Positions 1 to 6,724 of a DNA stretch of 7,929 nt are shown one piece after another. The stretch covers positions 1-7,929 of the forward strand of contig JAHDGT010000200.1 in NCBI GenBank assembly GCA_020631675.1. The letters run 5' to 3'. How positions within the stretch are numbered: position 1 is the stretch's first letter; each line of letters begins with the position of its first letter. The notes beneath the pieces were generated by a model that was not told where the DNA came from, did no database searches, and saw nothing but the letters and a program-made list of their open reading frames with translations. This DNA comes from Bacteroidota bacterium. GTDB taxonomy: Bacteria > Bacteroidota > Bacteroidia > Chitinophagales > UBA2359. Both the position numbers and the translations under genes were made by a program.

Positions 1-53
1 CAGGCACTCACGCCCCATCTATCCCATTTAGTACCACTCCTATCCCTTGCGCA
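1..53 (-). repeat. Terminal part of a dispersed repeat element, running off the left edge
   Basis: Read on the minus strand from position 53, this stretch begins TGCGCAAGGGATAGGAG, continues with one variable base and then GGTA. It matches positions 7367-7388 (plus strand) at 21 of 22 bases, in opposite orientation. The core GGGATAG recurs inside this stretch (minus strand of 40-46 and of 19-25). Short open frames cross it on both strands, but none has a start or recognisable protein content, so no gene is called. I infer that it is one end of a short intergenic repeat family present in this genome; the rest lies outside the window. Confidence 0.6.
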
Positions 54-60
54 GGTATAA

Positions 61-133
61 TTTTGAATGAGTTAGTTTTGAATTTTGAATGATAGGATTC
101 ATTCAAAATTAATCCATTCAAAACTCAAAATTC
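61..133. repeat. AT-rich palindromic cluster of TTTTGAAT units
   Basis: TTTTGAAT occurs three times in direct orientation (61-68, 76-83, 83-90) and then as its complement ATTCAAAA at 101-108 and 116-123. Positions 81-92 pair perfectly with 99-110, giving a 12-bp stem with a 6-nt loop. The cluster lies just past the stop codon of the dockerin-like gene, which ends at 143 reading leftwards, so it may act as its transcript 3' end. The stem is AT-rich and has no following T-tract on the minus strand, so it is not a standard intrinsic terminator. Confidence 0.6.
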
Positions 134-142
134 GTCAACAAT

Positions 143-1300
143 CTATTCATACCGAATTGGTTCCGCACCTATGATACTTGAATTCGGCAGATAGAAATTA
201 AAGTCGGATACCGTCACATTACTATCGTAATTCAGATCAGAATCCACATAGTTAAAGATCAAGGAAGACTGACCAATATACGCATTCAGGTCAGCGATCG
301 TGATCACGCCGTCCGAGTTGATGTCTCCTGCATATAGCGCATAAGTACCACCACCTACATCTGTAAGCTGCGTTGTTCCCCCGGTCACATTCACAGGGTT
401 GGTGAAGTCCACTGCTAAGGCATTTGGAATCTGCACGGCTTCTTGACTGTATACCGCTAAATGATTCCTCGCTTTTACCGCTATATAGTATAGATTACCT
501 TCTACTAATCCCTGCATATTCACACCCGTAGAAAGACTTACAGGATCTAAAATCGTCCCATCAGAAAGCAATAAAGCCGCTGCTTGTGACACCAGCACTT
601 CCGGGTCTTGCTGACTGCGTGCTTCTACTAAGATCCAATCTGTAGCATTGGCGGGAATGATCGTGGCTATTTCACTACCACCATAATACCAAGGCGCGCC
701 AGAAAAGGGTTGCGAGCTAGGCAGCAGCCCTAGAGTATTCAATTCCGTACTCATTGTTCCGCTGGTTGCATGTGCCCCTTCTAACAAGACCTGCAATTGC
801 ACCGTTTGTGGAGGTCCTTCATTACTGTTCAAATCAAAGCGCACTTCCGCCAATCCGTAGCAGCTATCTCCGAAATTATCTATGGCGGTGATCAAAAGGT
901 ATTGCGCATTCACGCCCGTCAGATCAGGGCCTTCTGTACCTAAATAATCATTCATACCTGTGGCTTGCAGGAGGGTGTAAGTCCCCCACTCTGTCCATGT
1001 CGTCCCATCCAGCGAATAATCGATCACTATGTTTTGTAGTCCGCGATCGGTCTGCCCTACTTCATTGCTGTTCCAAACAAAGGTGCTGCCCAAAGCATAA
1101 ACTTCCCCGAAATCGTATTGCAACCAATGGCTTGTTCCACGTATAGGATTAGGGTTCGTGCTTGGCGAGCAAGATACCCAGCCTTCTCCCGTGGTATTAG
1201 AATGGGTGTTTTCTGAGCATTGTGCTTGTAGTTCTGTAACTCCAGAAAAATAGACCAGAAAACAGAATAGCCAGAAGATTGATTTTATATATGTTGTCAT
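143..1300 (-). CDS. Secreted protein with discoidin-like N-terminal domain and C-terminal dockerin-like calcium-binding repeats
   Basis: This is a 385-residue protein exported by Sec: hydrophobic residues 6-20 precede a likely cleavage after LQA (residue 26). Residues about 27-158 read like an F5/8 type C (discoidin-like) carbohydrate-binding fold, with HWLQYDFG, YSLDGTTW and a closing AEVRFDL. Residues about 166-300 match a module I recognise from many Bacteroidota exoproteins (DWILVEARS, LLLSDGTILD, YYIAVKARNHL). Residues 326-370 hold two dockerin-type loops, DINSDGVITIAD and DLNYDSNVTVSD, each with D/N at positions 1, 3 and 5 and D at 12. The C-terminus PIRYE does not look like a type IX secretion sorting domain. 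The ATG at 1300 is chosen because the signal peptide starts there; a GTG at 1345 would add 15 residues unlike a leader. The gene lies downstream of the DUF1501 gene on the same strand. Its ligand is unknown and an enzymatic role is not indicated. Confidence 0.85.
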   Translation of the reverse strand: MTTYIKSIFWLFCFLVYFSGVTELQAQCSENTHSNTTGEGWVSCSPSTNPNPIRGTSHWLQYDFGEVYALGSTFVWNSNEVGQTDRGLQNIVIDYSLDGTTWTEWGTYTLLQATGMNDYLGTEGPDLTGVNAQYLLITAIDNFGDSCYGLAEVRFDLNSNEGPPQTVQLQVLLEGAHATSGTMSTELNTLGLLPSSQPFSGAPWYYGGSEIATIIPANATDWILVEARSQQDPEVLVSQAAALLLSDGTILDPVSLSTGVNMQGLVEGNLYYIAVKARNHLAVYSQEAVQIPNALAVDFTNPVNVTGGTTQLTDVGGGTYALYAGDINSDGVITIADLNAYIGQSSLIFNYVDSDLNYDSNVTVSDFNFYLPNSSIIGAEPIRYE

Positions 1301-1344
1301 TGTTTTAAATCTTGTTGTTGTATGCCATAAAGCCTTAAAAAACA

Positions 1345-1434
1345 CTTTGTGCTCCTTCGTGTTCTTCTTTCTTTGTGGTCAGCAAAACCCGCAATTGGCA
1401 AATTCATTAGCCACGAAGAAAAAAGGGCACAAAG
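1345..1434. repeat. Imperfect inverted repeat in the gap between the DUF1501 and dockerin-like genes
   Basis: CTTTGTGCTCCTTCGTG at 1345-1361 is mirrored by the complement of 1412-1434, which on the minus strand reads CTTTGTGCCC, then a T-run, then CTTCGTG. The two arms share about eight bases at each end and differ by a 6-nt insertion in the middle. A related CTTTGTGG follows at 1371-1378. Motifs of this CTTTGTG...CTTCGTG kind are common intergenic repeats in environmental genomes (recollection, not checked). It occupies most of the 163-nt gap and may form a weak mRNA hairpin that separates expression of the two genes. Confidence 0.5.
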
Positions 1435-1463
1435 CTACATGAAGGAATGTATTGCGATATGGC

Positions 1464-2885
1464 TTATAAATCCATAAACCCAATAGGTGGCGTGCTGGCC
1501 GAAGGCGAATAGAAATTGCCAATATTAGGCAGCACGGTATACAGCTCTGAAGGAGACACGCCCAACCACAAAGCCAATTCCGCGAAGTACTCATCACAGC
1601 TCGTAGTAGGTAAGATGACTCCCCCACCCCAGCCTAACTCATCCGGGCTGTCTAAACTCAGATCTTCAGGGTATGTACCGTAGATATCGCCACCTTGTAC
1701 CGCACCGCCCATTACAAAGACATTACCACCCCAGGCATGATCCGAACCCGACCCATTGCTGGTCAATGTTCTCGCGAAATCAGAAATGGTAAAGGTGGTC
1801 ACCTCATTCTGCACCCCTAATTCTGTCAATGCGTTATTGAACTCCATTAAGCCATCATTCACGATTTGTAGCAGTCCCGTATGCGGGTACAATAGATCCT
1901 CATGCATATCAAAACCACCAATGTCCACAAAGAAAACTTGTCGGCAAAAGCCTAGCGTATCTCTAGCGGCAATGGTCTTGGCGATCATTTGCAAACTCTG
2001 AGAAAACTCACCCCCTCCGAATGTGCTTGTAAAGTCAGGAACGCTCGCAATTGCCGCACTGAAAATCTCATGATTCTCCTGTGCTCCCTTTACCATATTC
2101 GCATAAGTGGATCGGAAGATGTCTTGGTAGGTATGTTCCAACTGATTGGTGATGGCGGTTGCTCTGGCAATATCCACATCCCACTCCGCGCCTGAGGGAT
2201 CATAGCCGGTTATACCTACACTACCCGTACCTGAATTCAAGATCCCATATTCAGTAAGTGTATTACCGGTTTGGAATACATTCGTACCCGATAAAGACAC
2301 ATTCATACTGATGTTCTGATTCTCGTTCATACTCTTTAGCAAGTCCGACATTCGCCCACCCCAACCCACTATGCTTCTTTCTTGTGGAATAGAAGTTTGC
2401 CAATGCATCACCTGATCCGAATGTGAGAATAAACCCAGTGGCACATTTGCAATTTCCGCTTGTACATCTGCCTTCGTTACGGGTTCGATCAGTGTGCCTA
2501 CATTGGCAATGAAGGCAGCATTACCAGAAGTATATAAACTGTGAATACCACTCATTGACGGATGTATGCCATAAGACTTACCTCCTTGTGAAGCAGCCGT
2601 AATGGGCAGGAAATTAGCACTTGGAATGGCCATATTTGTTCTAACCGTACTGTAGTTCGCATACTCTGATGCTTCCAATGGAGCGAGCATATTATGAGAA
2701 TCATTTCCACCTGACATCAGCACACAGACCAATGCCTTATAATCTGAAGGTGGAATGATACTGCCTGCCGCTGCGGCATTTGCCATTTGTAGGTTAAAAA
2801 AGGAATTATAGAAAGTGGCAACTCCTAAGCCCGCACAAGCGGTGTTTTTCATAAAGTTGCGACGAGACATTTTACGTTTTGCCAT
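1464..2885 (-). CDS. DUF1501 family protein with Tat signal peptide
   Basis: This 473-residue protein belongs to the DUF1501 family, which is related to the alkaline phosphatase/sulfatase superfamily and has no established substrate. The N-terminus has a twin-arginine motif, SRRNFMK (residues 7-13), then a hydrophobic stretch and a cleavage-like ANA (residues 35-37), so it is probably exported folded. Family landmarks appear in order: LMSGGND (56-62), FSHSDQ with a following HW (153-162), VDIGGFDMHED (320-330), SDFARTL (368-374), NGSGSDHAWGG (377-387), GGAVQGGDIYG (393-403) and the C-terminal ILPTTSCDEYFAELALWLG (424-442). The Asp/His residues in these motifs are plausible metal or phosphate ligands, which is inference from the superfamily. 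Its length is normal for the family and it looks intact. It starts 44 nt after the stop of the DUF1800 gene, so the two are very likely co-transcribed. No Shine-Dalgarno sequence is visible, which is usual for Bacteroidota. Confidence 0.93.
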   Translation of the reverse strand: MAKRKMSRRNFMKNTACAGLGVATFYNSFFNLQMANAAAAGSIIPPSDYKALVCVLMSGGNDSHNMLAPLEASEYANYSTVRTNMAIPSANFLPITAASQGGKSYGIHPSMSGIHSLYTSGNAAFIANVGTLIEPVTKADVQAEIANVPLGLFSHSDQVMHWQTSIPQERSIVGWGGRMSDLLKSMNENQNISMNVSLSGTNVFQTGNTLTEYGILNSGTGSVGITGYDPSGAEWDVDIARATAITNQLEHTYQDIFRSTYANMVKGAQENHEIFSAAIASVPDFTSTFGGGEFSQSLQMIAKTIAARDTLGFCRQVFFVDIGGFDMHEDLLYPHTGLLQIVNDGLMEFNNALTELGVQNEVTTFTISDFARTLTSNGSGSDHAWGGNVFVMGGAVQGGDIYGTYPEDLSLDSPDELGWGGGVILPTTSCDEYFAELALWLGVSPSELYTVLPNIGNFYSPSASTPPIGFMDL

Positions 2886-2929
2886 GGTGATTTGTCATTT
2901 TTTGTAATGAGTGAAAAGAGAATTGAGCG

Positions 2930-4717
2930 TCATTTCAAAATGACATAATCGGGCGACATCAAGGTGAGATAAACCGCAAGGGTCACTTTGTCTTCTTCAT
3001 TCCACGGTTGATCGATCGCATTCAATGCACTAATGATATTATTGCGGGTAAAAGCGGTCATATTGCCATGACACAAGAGCAAGTCCAAGCGATCCATCAA
3101 AGCTTCATGATTGTCGATCAAAGCTTCTTCATCTGTAAAATCTAAGAAGGTTTCTATTTCTTCTTCTCCTATTGCTGCGCCTATAGGGTACTCCCACCAA
3201 GTCCAGGCATAAGCCTGATTGATGTAGCCGATAGCAGTAGCTGAATACATGATTTCAAATTCAGGTGCGGTCAAACCAGCTGTGCCAATTGGTCCTGGTG
3301 GCATATAACCTGGTTTGTAGAAGTTGAATACTGTGGGGGCATGGAATACCATTTGTCGGGTATCTTCCCAGAACCAATAGGAGTCGTCATAAAATACGTT
3401 CTGATCATTGTAGGGGTCGAATGCCTTCAAAAATCTCGTTCGTCGCAATAAGGGTTCTACCAATAATCCATTGGTCGGATTGCTTCTTTGCGCGCAGCGT
3501 CTAGCCTCTTGATCCATTAGGATGGCCTTGACCACCGCTTGCATATCTCCTCTTACCCCCATGCCATTATCCGCGAATACATTCGCAACACGCTCTATAT
3601 AATCAGGCGACGGATTTGAAGTGACCAATCGCTGGATCAACTTATGAGAAACAAAGGGAGCAACATTGGGGTGATTGAATAAATGGTCAAGAGCATCATT
3701 AATATCCTGCATACCCGTTTGTCCGGCAGGTAGTACTGTCCCGTTTAATAAAATTTTCGAGCTTTCATCATGAAACTCCTCGTACATGATCATTGGTGCG
3801 GTCATGTCTATATCATAAATATCACTGTAGAACTCTACTTCCCCCTCTGGGTTGTACACACTAGGAACCGATCCGCCAAGCCCCGTAAACACTTGTGCGA
3901 ACTCCTTGATGTCGTTATTATCGTAAGTCGGAATCAGATCGCCACTCGCATCCAGCTGATAGGTGCCATTCATATTCAATTCGTGTAGTCCAATAGTGAA
4001 GAGCTGCATGATCTCACGTGCATAATTCTCATCGGGATGAATGTTTTCATCCGGGTCAGCTTTGGGGTTGTTCAAATGACTGAGGTAATGCCCCATTTGA
4101 ACACTCAATGTCATTTCTGACATGATGTCGCGATAATTGCCGAATGCATTAGCGACCAAAAGATCATAGTAATCACTAATGGCAAAGCCATTGCCTGAGA
4201 GTTCTTCCTCCATACCAGACACCACCCACAATTGACTAAGTGCGTAGGCAACTCTATGCCTCAGTTGGTCAGGACTGGTCATTATGATCTGCATATAAGC
4301 CGCAGTAGCTTGGTCAGACCCGAAATAGTCTTCAATGGCCGGATTGATCGTTCCATTGGCCACTTGTCCATCATAAAAGCTTTGCGCAATTGGAGTGAGA
4401 TAAGTCGGAGGCATTAAAAGCTGCTGGTCCACCCAAGCTTCAATACCAATATTGACCACATCCTGTATGGTTTCATAATTGGCACCGAAACTAGCCTGGG
4501 CTAAGAATCGGGAAGCATCTTCTTCCGTAGGATTCAATCCTACGGCATTGGCCACATTATTGGCGGAGGTTCCGCCATTGCTACTACTGATCGTTATTCC
4601 ATTCATGTGCCCTGCCCCTAAATAATCCGTATAGGGTTGCGCATAAGCAATGAACGAATAACAGCAAACTGCAAAAAGCAGTAGTGCGGTTTTCAAAAAG
4701 TTGAGGTAATGCGTCAT
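2930..4717 (-). CDS. DUF1800 family secreted protein
   Basis: This is a 595-residue member of the DUF1800 family, large helical proteins of unknown biochemical function that are commonly encoded next to DUF1501 proteins. A Sec signal peptide (hydrophobic residues 9-24, cleavage near AYA at 26) starts at the ATG at 4717. The frame stays open upstream to 4891, but that extension would run through the terminator of the neighbouring gene and has no leader character, so it is rejected. Family motifs are DASRFLAQASFG (67-78), the region around LRHRVAYALSQLWV (152-165), HPDENYAREIMQLFTIGLHELN (227-248, the most diagnostic block), EFAQVFTGLGG (272-282), FVSHKLIQRLV (355-365) and GDMQAVVKAILMDQEAR (390-406). 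The C-terminal part (about 450-595) includes HAPTVFNFYKPGY and ends with SPDYVILK. It is probably the first gene of the secreted-protein operon. No catalytic residues can be assigned with confidence. Confidence 0.93.
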   Translation of the reverse strand: MTHYLNFLKTALLLFAVCCYSFIAYAQPYTDYLGAGHMNGITISSSNGGTSANNVANAVGLNPTEEDASRFLAQASFGANYETIQDVVNIGIEAWVDQQLLMPPTYLTPIAQSFYDGQVANGTINPAIEDYFGSDQATAAYMQIIMTSPDQLRHRVAYALSQLWVVSGMEEELSGNGFAISDYYDLLVANAFGNYRDIMSEMTLSVQMGHYLSHLNNPKADPDENIHPDENYAREIMQLFTIGLHELNMNGTYQLDASGDLIPTYDNNDIKEFAQVFTGLGGSVPSVYNPEGEVEFYSDIYDIDMTAPMIMYEEFHDESSKILLNGTVLPAGQTGMQDINDALDHLFNHPNVAPFVSHKLIQRLVTSNPSPDYIERVANVFADNGMGVRGDMQAVVKAILMDQEARRCAQRSNPTNGLLVEPLLRRTRFLKAFDPYNDQNVFYDDSYWFWEDTRQMVFHAPTVFNFYKPGYMPPGPIGTAGLTAPEFEIMYSATAIGYINQAYAWTWWEYPIGAAIGEEEIETFLDFTDEEALIDNHEALMDRLDLLLCHGNMTAFTRNNIISALNAIDQPWNEEDKVTLAVYLTLMSPDYVILK

Positions 4718-4759
4718 AGCGATTATTTTATGTTGCGTGTAGTAGTTCTTTTCTGAACT

Positions 4760-4767
4760 CAAGCATA
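4760..4767 (-). promoter_or_regulatory. Possible -7 promoter box for the DUF1800 operon
   Basis: The minus strand reads TATGCTTG here, one mismatch from the Bacteroidota housekeeping consensus TAnnTTTG. It lies just downstream of the terminator of the preceding gene and would give a leader of roughly 35-40 nt before the ATG at 4717. About 20 nt upstream there is only a T-rich stretch (TTTTTAC) rather than a clear -33 TTG, so support is weak. Confidence 0.28.
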
Positions 4768-4805
4768 AAATTAATCGACCTATAGCGTAAAAACACAGCA
4801 CAAAC

Positions 4806-4825
4806 GAAGCTGTTCTTACAGCTTC
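4806..4825. other. Perfect 8-bp hairpin between the terminator and the DUF1800 gene
   Basis: GAAGCTGT (4806-4813) and ACAGCTTC (4818-4825) form a perfect stem around a 4-nt loop. No U-tract follows on either strand, so it is not a standard terminator. Part of it (4808-4817) is also complementary over 10 bases to 4855-4864, within the adjacent terminator. It may be a back-up 3' end structure for the gene ending at 4927, or a remnant of a small repeat. Confidence 0.5.
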
Positions 4826-4833
4826 AAAATGGC

Positions 4834-4869
4834 AAAAAAATAGGCAGCCATTCAAAGAACAGCTGCCTA
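4834..4869 (-). terminator. Rho-independent terminator of the 313-residue protein gene
   Basis: On the minus strand, TAGGCAGC (4869-4862) pairs with GCTGCCTA (4848-4841), an 8-bp stem with a 13-nt loop, followed at once by seven T residues (4840-4834). It lies about 58 nt past the stop codon at 4927. Stem, position and T-tract all fit an intrinsic terminator. It insulates this gene from the secreted-protein operon that starts at 4717. Confidence 0.85.
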
Positions 4870-4926
4870 AAGGGATAGCAGTTTGTGGCAAAAAACCACA
4901 ATGAATTATTGTAACTATTTAAGTGA

Positions 4927-5868
4927 TCAGCCTAAGAAGCGGCCTTTGATCATATCTAAGAACTCCTTAACCGTAGCATCACCATCTTGCCACTTATAGT
5001 CGTGTCTTAAATTAAGATTGATATAGGTTAATGCTTCGATATAGCCTTCACTCTGACTTAAATCATGAATTGCTTTTTCGTAGGCTTTATCATCGCCACC
5101 AAAAAGTTGATTGACATAAGCAAAACGAGAGTTGAAGCTGATGTCAAAAGCATCACCGCCCCCGCCTGTTGACCCATTTCCGCTTGGGGTCTGGGATTGG
5201 CGAGACAGCATATCGTTCACATTCATCGCAACTGTTGCATCCGCATCATCATAAACAGGTGCAGGGCTTGGTGCTGGTGGCGGCGTAACAGGAGCAATGG
5301 GTTCTTCTCGAACGATCAGATCGTCAAGAATTTGAGTACGCACTGGAGGAGGATCGTTAACTATATTATTAGCTTCCGCTTGCATTTCATTAACACGATC
5401 TCTGGCTGCATCGAAGGCATTTTCAACAACAGCAGGCGCTTCTTCTACCACAGGAGGGACATATTCAATGACCGGCTCAGGAACAGGAATTGGCTCCGGT
5501 TCTGGTATGCTAACAGGCTCTGGTTCTGGTACTGGAGGCGGAGGAACAACTTCTTCCACTACTACTGGCGGTGGTGGAGGTGGAACGACTTCCGCGATAG
5601 GCTCAGGAATTGCCGGCATTTCTAAGTCTGTCGACAAACCTAAGGCACCTGTAGCCGCTGCGATAGATTCTAAAGAGGGCGTAGGGGTACCATTTGCGCC
5701 CGTACTTTGTTCCATTTCCACAACGCGATCGTATAACTCGATCACATATTGTTTCAATAGTTGAACTTCTAACTCATTAGAACTATGTCTGTTGGCCTTA
5801 ATACTTTTGAACAAGTAGTTAACCTTTTCAATAACCAGGGCTAACTTTTTTAGGGATTGATTATCCAT
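4927..5868 (-). CDS. Uncharacterised Bacteroidota protein: helical N-terminus, Pro/Glu-rich linker, conserved C-terminal domain
   Basis: This is a 313-residue protein with no signal peptide or membrane segment, so probably cytoplasmic. Residues about 5-54 are charged and heptad-like (LKKLALVIEKVNYLF, then LLKQYVIELYDRVVEME) and suggest a helix or short coiled coil. Residues about 85-145 are a low-complexity Pro/Glu/Val linker (VVPPPPPP, PEPEP and similar), followed by a short helical patch (about 150-172) and a second Pro-rich stretch (191-206). Residues about 240-313 form a compact domain (ISFNSRFAYVNQLFGGDDKAYEKAI ends near 268; then ALTYINLNL, YKW and VKEFLDMIKGRF). I recognise this from Bacteroidota proteins annotated only as hypothetical, typically with a variant of RFLFINELFGG. 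The ATG at 5868 is preferred over a TTG two codons upstream. The gene is monocistronic, with its own promoter box and terminator. The linker looks like a spacer tethering two modules; no function is assigned. Confidence 0.85.
   Translation of the reverse strand: MDNQSLKKLALVIEKVNYLFKSIKANRHSSNELEVQLLKQYVIELYDRVVEMEQSTGANGTPTPSLESIAAATGALGLSTDLEMPAIPEPIAEVVPPPPPPVVVEEVVPPPPVPEPEPVSIPEPEPIPVPEPVIEYVPPVVEEAPAVVENAFDAARDRVNEMQAEANNIVNDPPPVRTQILDDLIVREEPIAPVTPPPAPSPAPVYDDADATVAMNVNDMLSRQSQTPSGNGSTGGGGDAFDISFNSRFAYVNQLFGGDDKAYEKAIHDLSQSEGYIEALTYINLNLRHDYKWQDGDATVKEFLDMIKGRFLG
5440..5616 (-). repeat. Low-complexity tract encoding the Pro/Glu/Val linker
   Basis: Within the 313-residue protein gene, short degenerate repeats such as GGTTCTGG, GGCTCAGG and GGCGGTGG (plus-strand view) encode PEP and PPPP runs. 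The tract is the sort that changes length by replication slippage. The opposite strand stays open here for the same compositional reason and should not be read as genes. Confidence 0.75.
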
Positions 5869-5983
5869 ATCCAAGAGGTAATTGTACGTGATGCTTTACT
5901 TACTAGGGTGGTAGTGTAAGTATCGACATCAATTTATTAGTACGAGCTAAAGTGCTAAATATAGAACAGTAGTCTGTACTCTC

Positions 5984-5991
5984 CAAATATA
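5984..5991 (-). promoter_or_regulatory. -7 promoter box for the 313-residue protein gene
   Basis: The minus strand reads TATATTTG, an exact match to the Bacteroidota -7 consensus TAnnTTTG. Transcription would start near 5978, leaving a leader of about 110 nt before the ATG at 5868. The -33 position (about 6011-6013) reads GTT rather than TTG, so the upstream element is imperfect. Confidence 0.5.
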
Positions 5992-6085
5992 AGTCTTTTT
6001 CATGCAAATTAACGTTATTGATGACCCAGGTATTACATAATGGTTACTAAAAATAGCAATCATTCAGGTTTATAGATAAATGTGA

Positions 6086-6093
6086 TACTTTAG
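6086..6093 (+). promoter_or_regulatory. Possible -7 promoter box for tdk
   Basis: TACTTTAG, followed by CGGC, differs at one base from TAnnTTTG and is about 32 nt before the tdk ATG, so the leader would be short (about 25 nt). A TTC at 6063-6065 lies 20 nt upstream in place of the -33 TTG. With the box at 5984-5991 this makes the 256-nt gap a divergent promoter region. Confidence 0.4.
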
Positions 6094-6124
6094 CGGCAGT
6101 AATTTGTAAAGCTAGGTACTCATT

Positions 6125-6724
6125 ATGTTCATAGAACCACAAGCCCGGAAAGGTTGGATCGAAGTTGTTTGCGGCTCCATGTTTTCTGGAAAGACCGAAG
6201 AACTGATCCGTCGTTTGAAAAGAGCTGAAATAGCAGAGCAGAAAGTAAGTATTTTCAAGCCGATGATCGATACCCGTTATAGCGAAGAGGATATAGTTTC
6301 CCATAATGACAATGCGATCAGTTCTACACCTGTCAGTCACAGCAGCTCGCTCTTACTACTAAGTGAAAATGTTGAGGTGGTTGGTGTGGATGAAGCCCAG
6401 TTTTTTGATGATGAGCTACCCTCTGTTTGTGAGCAGTTGGCCAGAAATGGTGTACGTGTCATTGTAGCTGGTTTGGATATGGATTTTCAAGGAAAACCTT
6501 TTGGACCGATGCCCGCTTTATTAGCAATGGCGGATTACATCACTAAGCTGCATGCCATTTGTATGAGCTGTGGTAGTTTGGCCTCCCACTCTTTCAGAAA
6601 AACAGCCAGTAAAGACAAAGTGCTTTTAGGAGAAAAAGACGCTTACGAAGCCAGATGTCGCACTTGCTACACAGAAGGGATGCTAAGTGAAGCTGCCAAG
6701 CAGCGAGAAGAGATGAATCAATGA
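6125..6724 (+). CDS. tdk: Thymidine kinase (type II)
   Basis: This cytoplasmic enzyme phosphorylates thymidine to dTMP with ATP in the pyrimidine salvage pathway (EC 2.7.1.21). The 199-residue length is usual for bacterial and TK1-like enzymes. Visible hallmarks are the P-loop GSMFSGKT (17-24), IFKPMIDTRY (43-52) and DEAQFF (89-94), in which Glu90 corresponds to the catalytic base. Next come GLDMDFQGKPFGPMP (116-130) and the zinc-binding cysteines C147, C150, C178 and C181. The late GEKDAYEARC block carries the substrate-loop tyrosine region. The start fits the family's WIEVICGSMFSGKT opening. The stop overlaps the next start (ATGA at 6721-6724), suggesting translational coupling with the hydrolase gene. 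All key residues are present. Confidence 0.97.
   Translation: MFIEPQARKGWIEVVCGSMFSGKTEELIRRLKRAEIAEQKVSIFKPMIDTRYSEEDIVSHNDNAISSTPVSHSSSLLLLSENVEVVGVDEAQFFDDELPSVCEQLARNGVRVIVAGLDMDFQGKPFGPMPALLAMADYITKLHAICMSCGSLASHSFRKTASKDKVLLGEKDAYEARCRTCYTEGMLSEAAKQREEMNQ

Noticed and set aside
1..60. C-terminal end of a further protein gene at the left edge
   Set aside because: Short open frames exist on both strands, but the sequence matches the repeat terminus at 7367-7388 and no frame gives recognisable protein content.
1379..1627. Minus-strand open frame overlapping the 3' end of the DUF1501 gene in another frame
   Set aside because: Most of it lies in the well-supported DUF1501 coding region, and its product is a Cys/Leu/Arg-rich sequence typical of shadow frames.
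4806..4869. Riboswitch or attenuator controlling the DUF1800 operon
   Set aside because: The T-tract serves minus-strand transcription and lies upstream of the alternative-pairing hairpin, so the order is wrong for anti-termination; no ligand-binding core is recognisable.
4718..4891. Upstream extension of the DUF1800 reading frame by 58 residues
   Set aside because: The extension crosses the intrinsic terminator and a hairpin, is Cys/Phe-rich without leader structure, and would bury the clear Sec signal peptide that begins at 4717.
5197..5764. Long plus-strand open frames opposite the Pro/Glu linker, one rich in Gly/Ser/Thr and one rich in Arg/Trp
   Set aside because: They are the complement of a low-complexity coding tract; they have no start signals, promoter or recognisable domain, and the minus-strand protein explains the openness.
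6047..6340. Minus-strand open frame across the tdk promoter and 5' end
   Set aside because: It overlaps the P-loop-encoding part of tdk, and no protein family or start signal is visible.
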